Shown here piece after piece: positions 24,004 through 35,091 of a stretch of DNA of 64,000 nt. The stretch's first letter is position 1. Every line of letters begins with the position of its first letter. The notes under the pieces are model-generated. The model saw only the letters and a program-made list of their open reading frames with translations, did no database searches and was not told the origin of the DNA. The position numbers and the translations under genes were made by a program. Origin of the DNA: Volutella citrinella (lineage: Eukaryota; Ascomycota; Sordariomycetes; Hypocreales; Nectriaceae); NCBI GenBank assembly GCA_034401135.1, contig JAWZSP010000004.1, positions 620,001-684,000 of the forward strand, written 5' to 3'.

Positions 24004-24523
24004 GGACCGAGCACTGTTGTGGCCCATGGGTCGATCCTTAGTGTTTTCCCCTTGGGGGCCGCCGCTCGCATGATACGGGAAGGAGTGCAGCAGTGCCATC
24101 CATAGCGGCAAGCGGGGCGAGAAATAAATAGCCCATTAAAACGGTGACCGTGCTCTTTACCTTGGGCTATTTATTTCTCCCCCCCACGTGAGCGGCTAGT
24201 TGGCGCGCTCACTTGAGGTCATTGGGTTGTTTCCCTGTGTTGTCGGCCGCCGCCCCCAGCTTAAGGATCCGCTCGAGATAGTGATTAAGCCAAGCTAGAT
24301 CCCGGGGGAATTGCGAAGGATTACACCGTCACGTGGAAAACAACCCGTATGATGGAAAAGAAGCTTTGTAACTTAACATGGGGTAATAAAAAAAGGCCGA
24401 AGAATTGCCTATGATTGTGTTTAAAAGCTGGCAACCCTCTGCTGGATGCCTCGACCAAACAGCCGCAGTCTCATCAACTCCTAAACACGACATACTCCAG
24501 CGCCCTCCATACATCTGGAAATA
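24004..24523. other. Intergenic region containing a strong inverted repeat
   Basis: The 3' flank of ESF1 and the promoter of the next small gene. It contains the 17-bp perfect inverted repeat listed separately and, past it, a CACGTG E-box-like hexamer near 24185. Confidence 0.6.
24119..24179. repeat. Perfect 17-bp inverted repeat with 27-nt loop
   Basis: The left arm GAGAAATAAATAGCCCA (24119-24135) is the exact reverse complement of the right arm (24163-24179). The 27-nt loop contains a smaller near-palindrome, ACGGTGACCGT. Such a hairpin lies about 115 nt past the ESF1 stop. It could act in 3' end formation or be the footprint of a small inverted-repeat element; the sequence alone does not decide. 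Confidence 0.85.
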
Positions 24524-25067
24524 ATGCACTACCCTACTATTCTTGCCACTTTCCTGGCCTCCCTGCCTTCGGCCCTGGCGGCCCCAGCGGCCAACGAAGC
24601 TCGGTTCGAGCTATATTGTGCTGCCCCTCGGAAGTTCACCCTTAGCAATATCCATGCTGTTCCAGGCACCAATGCCTTGGGGCAGCCAGCACTTGAATCG
24701 CTCTCATTCACCATCACCGACGACTTCTCCCGCCAACAAGTCGGCACCACTCAAGACGACTTCCACTATGGGAACACCCTATTCACCAACATGGGATACT
24801 TAACTGATAAGTCGACCTTCTACGTCAAGATCCATTGGGATGAGGACAAAGTGGAGATCTTCCACCCTAATTGCCCGGCTCCAGCGTAAGTCTTTCCTGC
24901 TAATAGCCCCGATAACATCGACTGACCCTGTGCCTAGGTACCAATCTACTGTCATGACTAGGGGCAATGCCTCGCTTCCCCTGAAGGCGTGTATGAGTGG
25001 AGACTGTGGCAGTTTTCCGTCTAAAGTCGATGAAAAATACACCAAGAGCGAATTCTACAGTCCTTAA
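24524..25067 (+). CDS. Small secreted protein of unknown function
   Basis: Two exons, 24524-24885 and 24938-25067, about 163 residues; the 52-nt intron has a GTAAGT donor. The first 20 residues, ending in LPSALAAPA, form a signal peptide. The mature part has cysteines in LYCAAP, PNCPAP, KACMSG and GDCGSF, so two disulfides are possible. I do not recognise the family; it resembles the many small secreted hypothetical proteins of plant- or insect-associated fungi. It converges on the LaeA-like methyltransferase gene. Without the intron the protein would stop right after PAPA. Confidence 0.78.
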
Positions 25068-25340
25068 CAACCCGCAGTTGTCTAGTCGTGGCTGTGCTAG
25101 AGGATTGGGCATGTGTTGAGATACAGCGGGAGAGGCGCATAGCTTAGGAAAGTTGCTTGATATGTGGGTATGGACTTGGCTGGTAAATCTTTGGAGTTGA
25201 GGTGCGACAAATGAATTCATGGAGTTTTGTACCTCGGGTGATGGTATTTTCGCGAAGCTGGCTTTCTTGCAATATACATCATCCAGAAAATGTATTCCCT
25301 CCTCTTGACATCCATCCTTTTTGGCGTGATCAGGGGGTGT

Positions 25341-26673
25341 TCATGCGTCAAAGGGCTTCTGGCCACTCCAAAAGTGCATCTTGCCATACGCGTGGACGTT
25401 GGGGTCTCGCATAGCGTCGCGGCACTGGGCGAAAAACACGTCCATCTCCTTCTTGTCCCATCCCATGGCGGGGAAGTGCATGGCGCCCATGATGGGGAAG
25501 AACTCGTCGCAGGCGGTGCGGTAGTACATGCCGACGAGCCGCATGACTCTAGGGCGCGCGATTAGCACAATGAACGAGGATGGACAGCCAGCGCGAGGAT
25601 ATCTCACTTGTCCTTGGGCCACGTGCCGTACGGCAGCTTGATGAAGTTGTGCTTGATGTTGACGAACCCCGCATCGGCGAGGTACTGCGCGCCAAAGACG
25701 GCCGCGTGGGCATTTGTGCCATACTGAGCAAAGGCCTGGATCAGCAGCTCGGTGAATCTCTTGAGGGGCCAGTCGTCGGGGATGGATTTGTCGTCCGTGT
25801 GGACCTGGCCGTCGATGTCTTGAAGCTCAACCCACGCACCAGGTTTCATGTGCCTAGGGATGGAATGTTAGGACACCCCTTACATGGTAGTGCTGGGGAT
25901 GGAAGAGACTGTACTCATAGGCTTTCCTGAGCAGTCCGACTGGTGACTTCAGGATCGGGATCATGTTACGTAGATGCACAAAGTCGAAATCGTCACCACT
26001 GACCCACTCATCTTCAACGTCATCCACCACGAACCTCGACCGTCCTTGTTAGTGCATTCGGAAGTCTGAAGCAATTTCTGGAGCTGTCTCACTTGACGTT
26101 GGGAGGGACCCACGCGGGTTGGATGGGACTCAGATCCAGACCCAGCACTTCAGCACGGGGGTACTTGTTGCCCACTGGTTCAAGTCAGCATTCCATGATT
26201 TACAGCAATTTGCGTCTCAAACTTACTCTCGATAGCCCAAAGGCCTGTTCCCGTACCGAGGTCGGCTATTTTCTTTGGATGCTCCCCGATCGGCGCGTAA
26301 AAGAAGCGCCCGTCCGTGGCCTCGAGCATCATCGTGTGCATCACCTCCTCGCGGTTCTGCTCTGTATCGTCGTTGGGGATCGGGTACCGGCCGTGACGGA
26401 ATTGGTGATAGCGGCGGCCATTGTGGAAGTAGTGGTCGTAGACGTTGGAGCTGATGCTAGTCGAGCCCGTGGATTCACTGTCAAATTCGCTGGCTGAGAA
26501 CTCGCCATCCTCGTCGCTGCCCCCGGGTAAGATCACGGCGTGTCCATGTAGGAGGCCCTGCCCGCTCTCATTTTGTGGTCTAGTGCATTCGCCATTGGTG
26601 AAGCCTAGCAAGCCGACTAGTTAGCGAGGCTTGACATTGAGTATCGTAGCCGGCTACTGGACCGCGGGATCAT
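25341..26673 (-). CDS. LaeA-like SAM-dependent methyltransferase
   Basis: Five exons are well supported: 26227-26604, 26093-26174, 25915-26034, 25608-25853 and 25341-25548; all phases agree and introns are 52-61 nt. A small first exon at 26658-26673 is tentative; it could begin upstream at an in-frame ATG at 26769. Total is about 349 residues. SAM-binding motif I reads [14 protein letters not shown], followed by [16 protein letters not shown] and a VHLRNM-type motif ([10 protein letters not shown]), then [12 protein letters not shown]. This is the pattern of fungal LaeA/velvet-associated and related UMTA methyltransferases, of which there are many paralogues per genome. Global regulation of secondary metabolism cannot be assumed; the true LaeA orthologue may lie elsewhere. 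An acidic Ser-rich segment ([17 protein letters not shown]) precedes the domain. Confidence 0.8.
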
Positions 26674-26769
26674 CACGACTGCGGGTACAGATTGAGATTG
26701 GGTCGCTGCGAGACCCACAAGCTGCCTTGAGTGTGACGAAGGCGGGTGGGATTTTAATCCATGAATCAT

Positions 26770-29700
26770 GCGTGGCTCTGGGGGCCATGGTACACACCTT
26801 GCTTTCCGGACGTAGACCTCGCCGGCAACGAGCCGATTTGCATACCCATAGCGACTGTTTTCCCGCTTGATTAGGATTATGGCAGGCTCAAGTAAGAGGG
26901 GGCTAGCACGGAGGACTCGAGTTTGGCTTGTTCAACGGCAGCTTAGGGTCGAGGAGTTTGATATTCTGATCAACTCGGCTGGCGGGAGCGATAGTGTCGT
27001 GTGAATAGTCGGCGCAGGGCACTCGCGAAATGAGCAATCGGGAGCTCCATGGAGATGCGATCGGACTGGATTGCTCGGCTGGCAGCAGGCAACAGATCAA
27101 GCAGATGATGGGCGTGGCCGGATCTTGAATGCTGAAAAAGCTTATGCCTGAATCCAATCGGAGACGCAATGGCTGAAGTCGTGTGGTGAGTCTGGAACGT
27201 TAACTGGCTGCACTCAGACTAGGCTGCTTGTTTTGAGCCTTTTCGAAAGCTAAAGGAGCTGGATTGATTACAAATGACTTCGTGGATGCCGACCGGCCAT
27301 CTTGGTTGTGAGACATTCGCCGTGGGCAATATTCTCGATGTCCGGCACATGGCAATGCAATACCGTAGTGCTAACATAGGCTAGGTAGCGTCCTCAAGCA
27401 CGTACATGAGGAGGGGCTTCACCGGGGAAATATTCCTGGTCGGTTTGGTTGGAGCGATGGAAGCGCATTTTATGCTCTTCGTCAACTGGCTGTATACTAT
27501 GTATGGGCTTTGCGTCGGCTGATTGGGTGCTATGGCGACGAGATTCTACACTGCCCCAGGCGAAACGCACCGGCTGCAGGCACGGGTGGCAGAGACATGG
27601 CCAAGACTGCGGTTTGCCCAGTCGTAGGGCGCGAGAATAATGCAATTTGCACCTTGAAGCAGGCTCGACATGCTCTCGATGTGTGAAGCAAGCTTCGCAC
27701 TGATTCTGGGCGATTCAGCCGCCTATCCGCTCGAGCAGATTCGCATGGTGGTGGGATGGCTGAATTGGAGCTCCAATACGACCATCTGACTTCCAAGAGA
27801 AGGCGCAAGGTCGGTATGCTGGCTCGAGCGAGGGCGCAAGCTACGTTGTGCAGCTTACTCAGCTCCAAGATCTGGGGAAACTGATGTCAAGCAAGATGCG
27901 CATGGCGATGGAGTCGCAGCCAGGCTAGACAGGGTGGAGGGAGGAGATAGCATTCCTGTTTGGGCTACTGTGCGGTTCTGCCAGCTCCCAGGATTCACAC
28001 CCTAGCTATGATAGGAAGAGACATGGCTGATTGGAGACCTGACACAGCTCACAACACCAAGGGCCGACGGCGGAGATGTCCCAGAGGGTTGGCCAAAGAA
28101 GCCCCGAGTGTCGACGGTCCCATGGCTGGTCTAGCTCTGCCACTATCTACGCCCCGGTCGAGACTCGGGAGGCGGATCGCGCCGCCACGACGGCGTGGCT
28201 TATTGTCGTTAGGCTGTGCTGTTGGCATTGGAATGTTGCTGCGTCCTTATCCCCCAGTCGAGATGGGTGGCGATAAGATTGCAGACACAGAAAATTATTA
28301 GCCGCGATATTCACTGTAATTATGACCTATGATGCACTCCGAACAAAGCCTAGAGCGTCAGACATCTTGGTGTCTTGAGCATGCATGTCTGGCAGTCGCT
28401 ATTAGGTGTGAAGTTGCCCCGCGGGCTGGACTAATGCGGGTTGAGGCCACAAGCTTGCTTTTCGATGAGCAGCTGGGCAACCTCTGTAAACAAAAAGCCC
28501 ACCAAAGCTGTGTCTGAAAACACAGGCGGTAAGGCTATAAGAGCCTGGACCGGGGCTGGATGGACCTGTCGATGCAGTTTTCAGGTGCATGCTACCGGAC
28601 CAGCTGCCTGGCTGCTGTTCCATCAAGCATTAGCCACCAAGCTGCGACCCTCTTCGTCGTGTTGCAGCCTTTCAAGGTCGAGCTTGGGAGGAGGGAGTGA
28701 CGATCTGGGGGCGGTGTCGCACGCAAAGCCTCCAGCATGGAGGGTGGGTGGTAGCGGGCATGCAGTGAGATAAGTTGGGTGCGGCTACCTCAAGGGTCCA
28801 TCACCATTTCGGAGCTGAGGCGGCATCGTCCTGGCTTGGCAAAATTTTTTGCTGCCTCCCCCCTCCATGTTTGAGTCGTGTTTTCCGTGAGGCTCTTTGC
28901 ATTCATCGTGACATGTCCGGGGGGAGAATAGTGGACTGAGGTGACCCGCATAGGCGGAGCTTCTTTGCTCCTGCATCCACACCAGGCCATAAAGAGCCAT
29001 GGTTGTTTGAGTCTGGGGTCGTCTCTGCTCCTTGCTGAGGAAGTCATGGCGCAATACAATCACAATGGGGCAAACAACTGGGAAGAAAAAATGCCAGGCG
29101 CCCCATGGAAGGAGAGGAGTCGGTGAGAGAGAATTTGTCTGGGGAGCTGCACGACATGCAACATGCCTGGAGCATGCTCCTTAGCATGGGAGCCTCCCCC
29201 CGTCTCAGTCTCATGTGTAGGCACGCAAGTGCATCGCGTTTGTGCGTCGTCGTATGCGGTAATCTGCACGATGGCCACCAGGAAGCAACAGCGACAAATG
29301 ATGGCGTGGCGATAGGCGACGTGGGATGACTCGAGGGTGGTTGGTTGCAGTCGAGCAGGGACTACGGACGAGTTGTAGCGAGCGCTATGGGAGCCACCAC
29401 ACCACTGGCCATGTCGTGGTGGGTGCCTCCCCCGGCTGCGGTATTCAGGATGGTTAGAGCTGCAGGGCTTGTGGGATAGACGACCGGGATCACGACGCCT
29501 CTTCTTATCTCCACCAGTTCACGGCAGACAGAAAGCAGCAGTCCAGAGGAGCCAGAACAGGCCACGCCCACTGCCACTCGTCGCGGCACTTGGTGCATTG
29601 GGGCAGCTGGTTGGGTCGACGCAAGAGCCCCGTGATATTCGGACGCAAGTGGGTGGTGGAGAGACGAAAATAAATCTCCAGGCTGTCATGAGAGCCGTCC

Positions 29701-30916
29701 GTCTGCCTGTGGTGGCGGATATGCAATGTGGGAAGGCACAGAGGACCCGGACGGGCCATGCCTTCTGGAATGACCACTCAGCAGGAATTGCCTTCCGCAG
29801 TGGCAGCTGGCGGCGCCAACAAACTCTGGCCGTTGCACAGAAATGACGTCCCCGCGCCTTCTGTAACCAAGGTAAACTGCCACCCGCTTGTTCCCCATCA
29901 CACCGACCAGTGCTGATGCCGCCCATCTTGACTGAGCTCCCGACCACCACTTTCAACCGACCGCCATGCCGCCCACTTTGTTGGTGTCTCGTCGCGGAGC
30001 TTGTTCTCCTCCCCCCCTCTCCCATGTCCCTGGCTAGCTCGCCTTGGCCCCGCCAGTGCGACTGCTTGGATGCAGGCTGGAGCAGCAGATTGAAAAAACC
30101 TGCGCGGCAGATGCCCTGCGCGGCCCTCTCACGCCAACCCTGGTGGCCCTCCCTCCTAGCGTCGCATCGAGATCGCAGCATTTGGCGTGACATGCTCGAA
30201 CCAGCGCCCACCCCATCAGGCTATGGTGATCTATCCCTGGGCCCCGTCCCATGACGCCGCCATATCGGTGGGGAACCGCGTGAGTGGTGGAGGGGAGCGA
30301 TCCATGATGGCTGCCCACCATCCACTGCCGCCGTCCTGCGATTGCGCGAGCGATGCGCCGCAAGCTGGGACATGGTTTTTTAGTATTGCGGCAGAGCATT
30401 GCCCGGTCGGGCTTCCCCATGGCCAGCGTCGCCATCCAGCGAGGACCGGTGTATCAAATATGCAGCCCTCATGGTCGCCTAGTGGTAGTCCTAGTGGCCG
30501 CCCGAGTCGCAGGCTAGGTCAGAGATGGGAGATGGGACTGGGATGCGATTCAGAATGGGCATAGCAGAATGGGATGGTGGGAGGAGCTCCGTGGGATGGC
30601 ATGGCATGGAGGGATAGGCGCACATAGAAGTGAGTTAGGGGCCCTTTTTTTTTGTGTCCCGTCTTAATTCTCGCAGTCATATGGGCAGGGAGCTTCTTGG
30701 CGTTGCCTTCTCTTTTCTCCCCCCGCCACCCGCCGTCCATCGCGATGCCTGCGTAGGTGGTTTCCTCCCTAACCTCCAGTCGCCACATCTCGCCATCATC
30801 ATCAGCATCGCGCAAAATCCCACCGCCACACCCACCTCGGGCGGTTTCTCTCCATCTCTCTCTCTTCTACTTCCCCTCCTCGCCATCTCCCCTCTCGCCT
30901 TCCATTGTTCGCAGCA
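26770..30916. other. Gene-poor stretch of about 4.1 kb
   Basis: No convincing gene is seen here, unusually long for this window, where genes lie 0.3-2 kb apart. The left part (26.8-28.3 kb) is moderately AT-rich; the right part (28.3-30.9 kb) is GC-rich. Several ORFs up to 230 codons occur in the right part on both strands, but they overlap, are rich in Arg/Trp/Cys and show no domain. The last 60 nt before the next ATG (about 30845-30902) are strongly CT-rich, as in fungal core promoters. It may be a long promoter, a non-coding RNA locus or degenerated sequence. Confidence 0.5.
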
Positions 30917-31762
30917 ATGGCCGCCCCGACCGTCACCACGCCTCTACTTGCGGGCGCCGTCGTGATGCCCGTGTCCGGGACCACGACGGCCGCCGCCCCA
31001 ACGCCCGCTACTGCCATTATGCACGACCCCATCGCCGCGCGCATGGCCGTATCGCCGCTGCCGACCGAGGTCTCTTTGTCGACCCGCCTGCAGCGCATCG
31101 CCGTCACCACATTCTCCATCCTGCGCTGCCTCCGCGGCGTTTCGCTCATCACGTACCCGGCCTTTGGCCTGTACGCCCTCGACATCCCTCTCGACGGGTC
31201 CTCCTTCATGCTCGCTAGCCTAATCGGCGTGCGCGACATCCTGCTCGCTGGCATGCTCTACACAGCCGACACCTCGGGGCTCGAGACGGACGTCGACGCC
31301 TACGCCCGCCGTGAGGTGACACGCGCCCTGACAGCCAACCTGCTGGGTGACGCTATCGACACCTTCGTCCTCATCTTCTATGCCGCCTGGTCCGACGACT
31401 GGGGCAACCCGCTGGCTGTCATCATCATCACCGCCGTCATGGCCATGTGTGAGCACCTCACGCTGTGGAGCATGGTCGAGGACGACATCGAGGCCGCCGA
31501 TGCCGCCGAGCACTTTGCCGACAACGAGGTTATGCAGCAGGACAAGCAGCAGCGCATGAGCGCCTGGCTGTGCGAGCTTGAGAACGACACCCGCCAGGAC
31601 GACCATGTCGGCCGCGCGCCTTCAAGGGCCCCGTCGTCGCGCGCCACCTTTACACCCCGCGCCCGGAGCATGTCGAGGACGACGGCGTCGATGCGCATGT
31701 ACGGCGCCGACCCCGCCGCCGCCCAGGTGCCGTATCGCGAGGGCAGTCCCTTTTACATCTGA
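30917..31762 (+). CDS. Unknown membrane protein, possibly DUF4267-like
   Basis: An intronless ORF of about 281 residues starting at the ATG at 30917 (CAGCAATGG context). The N-terminal 55 residues are Ala/Thr/Pro-rich and low complexity. Hydrophobic segments follow: ISLIRC-like TFSILRCLRGVSLITYPAFG, SFMLASLIGVRDILLAGML, DTFVLIFYAAW and AVIIITAVMAMCEHL. The spacing of four helices with a conserved Arg-Asp (GVRDILL) resembles small integral membrane proteins of the DUF4267 type, but I cannot confirm it. The C-terminal 70 residues are polar and Arg/Ser-rich, probably cytosolic. Function unknown. Confidence 0.75.
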   Translation: MAAPTVTTPLLAGAVVMPVSGTTTAAAPTPATAIMHDPIAARMAVSPLPTEVSLSTRLQRIAVTTFSILRCLRGVSLITYPAFGLYALDIPLDGSSFMLASLIGVRDILLAGMLYTADTSGLETDVDAYARREVTRALTANLLGDAIDTFVLIFYAAWSDDWGNPLAVIIITAVMAMCEHLTLWSMVEDDIEAADAAEHFADNEVMQQDKQQRMSAWLCELENDTRQDDHVGRAPSRAPSSRATFTPRARSMSRTTASMRMYGADPAAAQVPYREGSPFYI

Positions 31763-32423
31763 GCACTGGAGTTGGTTCGAAAAAAGAAGGAGTGTGGCAT
31801 ATGTCTGAGTTGCTGGGCGCATCTGTCGCATCGTTTTGTTTGCATGTTTCTGATGTTGGGCGTTGAACGGCTTGCTATTCCCCATTCTGAGGCGTTGTTG
31901 GATCACTCTCTTATTCCCCCTCCCCCTTTTTCGGGGATTCTTCAGATACTCGAATTCCAGGCGTGGAGTTTTTGGCGACAACAATGCCTTTGTTCTTTCT
32001 CTATTATCTGGCTTGTGTGCAAGGCGTTGTTGGAGTTTCTGTGCCTGGAACCGATAGCACCACGTTCCCAAGATAGGCCTTATATACAGATTTTGGAAGA
32101 TAGGGCGCTGTTTCGCCTGCGATTGCCGCATTCAGATCGGGCATCGGACTGCCCCATGCGCATCATTGCATCGGCCTCATTTGATTTGCCATCTGCAATC
32201 TGACCCCGTCAACTAGTTTCGCTGTCGGCAAGTCGGCAAGGCGTCCCCGCATAGATCTGGCTGCGCCTCCTTCAAGGCTGCCTGTTTAGCTGGGCGTATT
32301 TCGCCTTCATTCTCCATTGCGACACAGGGCGTCATTTATGAGAACGGATTTTTCGATTGGAAAACTGTCTTACAGAATTCTTTGTTGAGACTCGCCCGAG
32401 CATCGTGTTGGCCGTCAGTCGAC
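31763..32423. other. Intergenic region before the HET gene
   Basis: About 660 nt holding the 3' UTR of the membrane protein gene and the HET gene promoter. It is T-rich on the plus strand; no other gene is seen. Confidence 0.55.
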
Positions 32424-34942
32424 ATGCAGCATCTCGACCAGCCATGTCCATCATCGCAACCCGCCCCAGCGCCGGCTGCTCAACAACCAGGAACAACACC
32501 ACAAACTACGTCTGGGCAATTCACCGTGTCCGAACTAGAGAGAGCCCTCGCGCCGTTATATCCAAATGTGACCTTCTGTCGCTGGTGTCAAGATTTTGTC
32601 GGTCAACTTCTCACATCCGACACCACCTCACAAACTCGCAACGTTGAGGGCTTGATCAATGACTCCTCGGACTGTCGCTTCTGCAGCCTCCTCTTGACGT
32701 CTCTCAAGTCTCGTCAGGAACCCTTGGACAACAAGCTTGGGGGAGAATACTTTGTAGATGTACACCCTTTGGACCCCGAGGCCGAGCGCGCTCGCCGCCA
32801 GAGGCAGATGGTTGTCACCACGCGTGTACATCCCGACTCGAGTTGTATTGAGATTGACGTGCCGAAGAAGGCGTCCTCGACCTGGGCTAGACTCCACCTC
32901 ATTCCAGCCTCGATCCGTGAGTATTTCCTCCAAGGCTTGACCTCGTCACGATTGGACGCCAGTTAATCGGGTGTTGTACAGTGGAAACCCACATAAACTT
33001 GAACCCCTTGGCCGAGTCTCCCCGTTCAGAGGCTGTGTGGGAGATTGCAAGGTTCTGGCTCAGCCAATGCTCGTCCCGGCACTTTGCCTGCTTCCAAAAT
33101 GGCAGAGATGCGGCCTATAAGCCAACAAGGCTACTGCAGCTAGGATCGCTCGACGACATCATGACGGTGCGCCTGGTAGATGGCAAAGACGTCCCGCAGC
33201 ATGCCCAATACGTCACCCTGAGCCATGGCTGCCCGGGGCTGCAGGTACAGATCCCACTGACCTCGGCGAGGCTGGAGCAGTTCCAGGAAGGCATACTCCG
33301 CAGGCAGATGCCAGTGCTCTTCCAGGACGCGTGTGACGCCGCCTGGCGCCTGGGTCAGGAATATATCTGGATAGACAAGCTGTGTATCGTCCAAGACGAC
33401 CCGCAGGAAAGGGTCACCGAAGCAGAGACGTGGGCGGCAACGTATCGCAATTGTTACCTGTGCTTGTCGGCTACCATCCAAGATGATGGCCTCTACCGTC
33501 ACCATGATGCCCGAAACGACACCAATTCAATGCCCGTCTCGGTCAGCCTTCACATCCCAGGCCTCAGAGGATCGAGCGAGAAGTACTACCTCGCCGACTT
33601 TCGCACTTGGGGACTCCGCTCCTCTTGGAGGTCCCTGTGTACCACGACCGCCCGAGCCGTTTCAGAGCGCGTCCTCGCGCCCCGGGTGCTGCATTTCGGC
33701 CTGGAGCAACTCGTCCTCGAATGCTCCTCCTCAACCGTGTGTGAGCGGATACCATACCGTGACCTGAGCGAGATTGAGGAGCTTGGCGCCCTCCGCGATG
33801 AGCTGGGGGCGCCTAACAGGAAGCTGAAGACGTTTATTGCCGCAGGATGCAAGGGCGCTATTTCTTTCACTGAATTCTATAGCTACTGGGAGGACTTTGT
33901 GCGCCATTTTTCGTCTGGCGGGATCGGTGTACGGCATTTCTCTCAGCCGGGGACAGGCGTCAGGGGCGACGACAGGCTTCTTGGGCTCTCTGGCATAGTG
34001 GACCTCTTCATGACGGCTTTTGACCGTCTCTCCAGTTCCCGCGGCCCCGATGACCGGAATCCTTGGGGTGGATTGGGGGACCAGGGGCACGCAGACAAGG
34101 CCGGGGGATTGACCCACGACCGTTTTGTCGCTGGCTTCTGGGCAACGAAGATTGAGGAGCAGCTTACCTGGCGGACGTCGGTCCCCGTGTGGCCTGGCTA
34201 CGAGGCGCTGGTCCAGCCAAACACCCAAAATGCACTGATAGGCCACCCGGGGAAGCGCCCAGGCTCATACCAAGCTCCGTCGTGGTCCTGGCTTTCCGTT
34301 GTGGACACGACGATTGCCCTACAGCCCCTGGACCCGACGGCGACCTCATACATCCGGGTACGCTCCATAGATTTGAAGCCACCCCAGCCAGAGCGCTCTA
34401 CCCTCCTGCGGTACGCCTCTGGACCTAGATCGTCTCTCCGGCTGCAGTGCAAGCTCATCCCGGTCTACTCGTTTGGTGGCACCGTGCGGGTCGATCTGTA
34501 TTCGTACAAGATGAGCCAGAAGGAGGTCAAATCGTGCAAGATCGCGCTGCACTGGGACGTTGGATTCGGATACGAAGCCTACTTGGCCGAGATGCCGTGC
34601 CTGGTCCCAACGTACTCGACCAAGGCGGACGGGGCAACAGGGCCTTGTGTCCATGGACTGGTGCTTGATGCGCGGCGCGACGAGAAGGATCCGTCGCACT
34701 GGTACTACGTCCGGCTGGGGTCTTGGTGGACCATGCAAGAGGGGTACGCGATGCTCAATCATATCGACCAGTGGCAGCGGGATGCGGAGAAGCGACCGGA
34801 TCATCTGGACCATGGAGAGTGGCGCTGGCCTCGCAAGACGGCGGGGGAAAATTTAGTCTTCGATCCTTGGCGGCCCGGGTTTCGTGAACAGGATGTAGAG
34901 GATGCTGTCAGGTGTGGACATTGGGTAATTGAGGTCAGGTAG
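32424..34942 (+). CDS. HET (heterokaryon incompatibility) domain protein
   Basis: Two exons, 32424-32916 and 32982-34942, about 817 residues; the 65-nt intron has a GTGAGT donor. HET-domain proteins often act in non-self recognition and trigger cell death after fusion of unlike strains, though most paralogues are untested. The N-terminal region has a Cys pattern (FCRWCQ...CRFCSLLL) of the kind often preceding HET domains. The domain itself (about residues 235-345) has YVTLSHGCPG, IWIDKLCIVQDD and RVTEAETWAATYRNCYLCLS. The first block is usually LSYCWG; here the invariant Trp is missing (HGCPG), which may affect function. The C-terminal half has PSWSWLSV and the mixed block seen in many HET proteins. 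The gene is compact and otherwise intact. Confidence 0.9.
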
Positions 34943-35091
34943 AGCCCTGGAGAGAGAATTGACCCCGGCTACATTTCTAGATGCTATTTGTATATCTTAT
35001 AACTGCTCTACGATGCGAGCGGATTCTTCGCACTTCTATCGTCATGCTGCAGCAAAATCAACATGTCTATCATGCTCGCTCATCATTATCG

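Noticed and set aside
23064..24071. 335-codon minus-strand ORF over ESF1
   Set aside because: Antisense of acidic and Lys-rich tracts; Ser/Ala repeats only.
29519..30211. 230-codon minus-strand ORF in the 4-kb gap
   Set aside because: Arg/Trp/Cys-rich with no domain, competing ORFs on the other strand; kept only as part of the gap description.
30465..30515. tRNA-like D-arm sequence TAGTGGTAG
   Set aside because: No T-loop GGTTC-type sequence and no acceptor stem pairing at the right distance.
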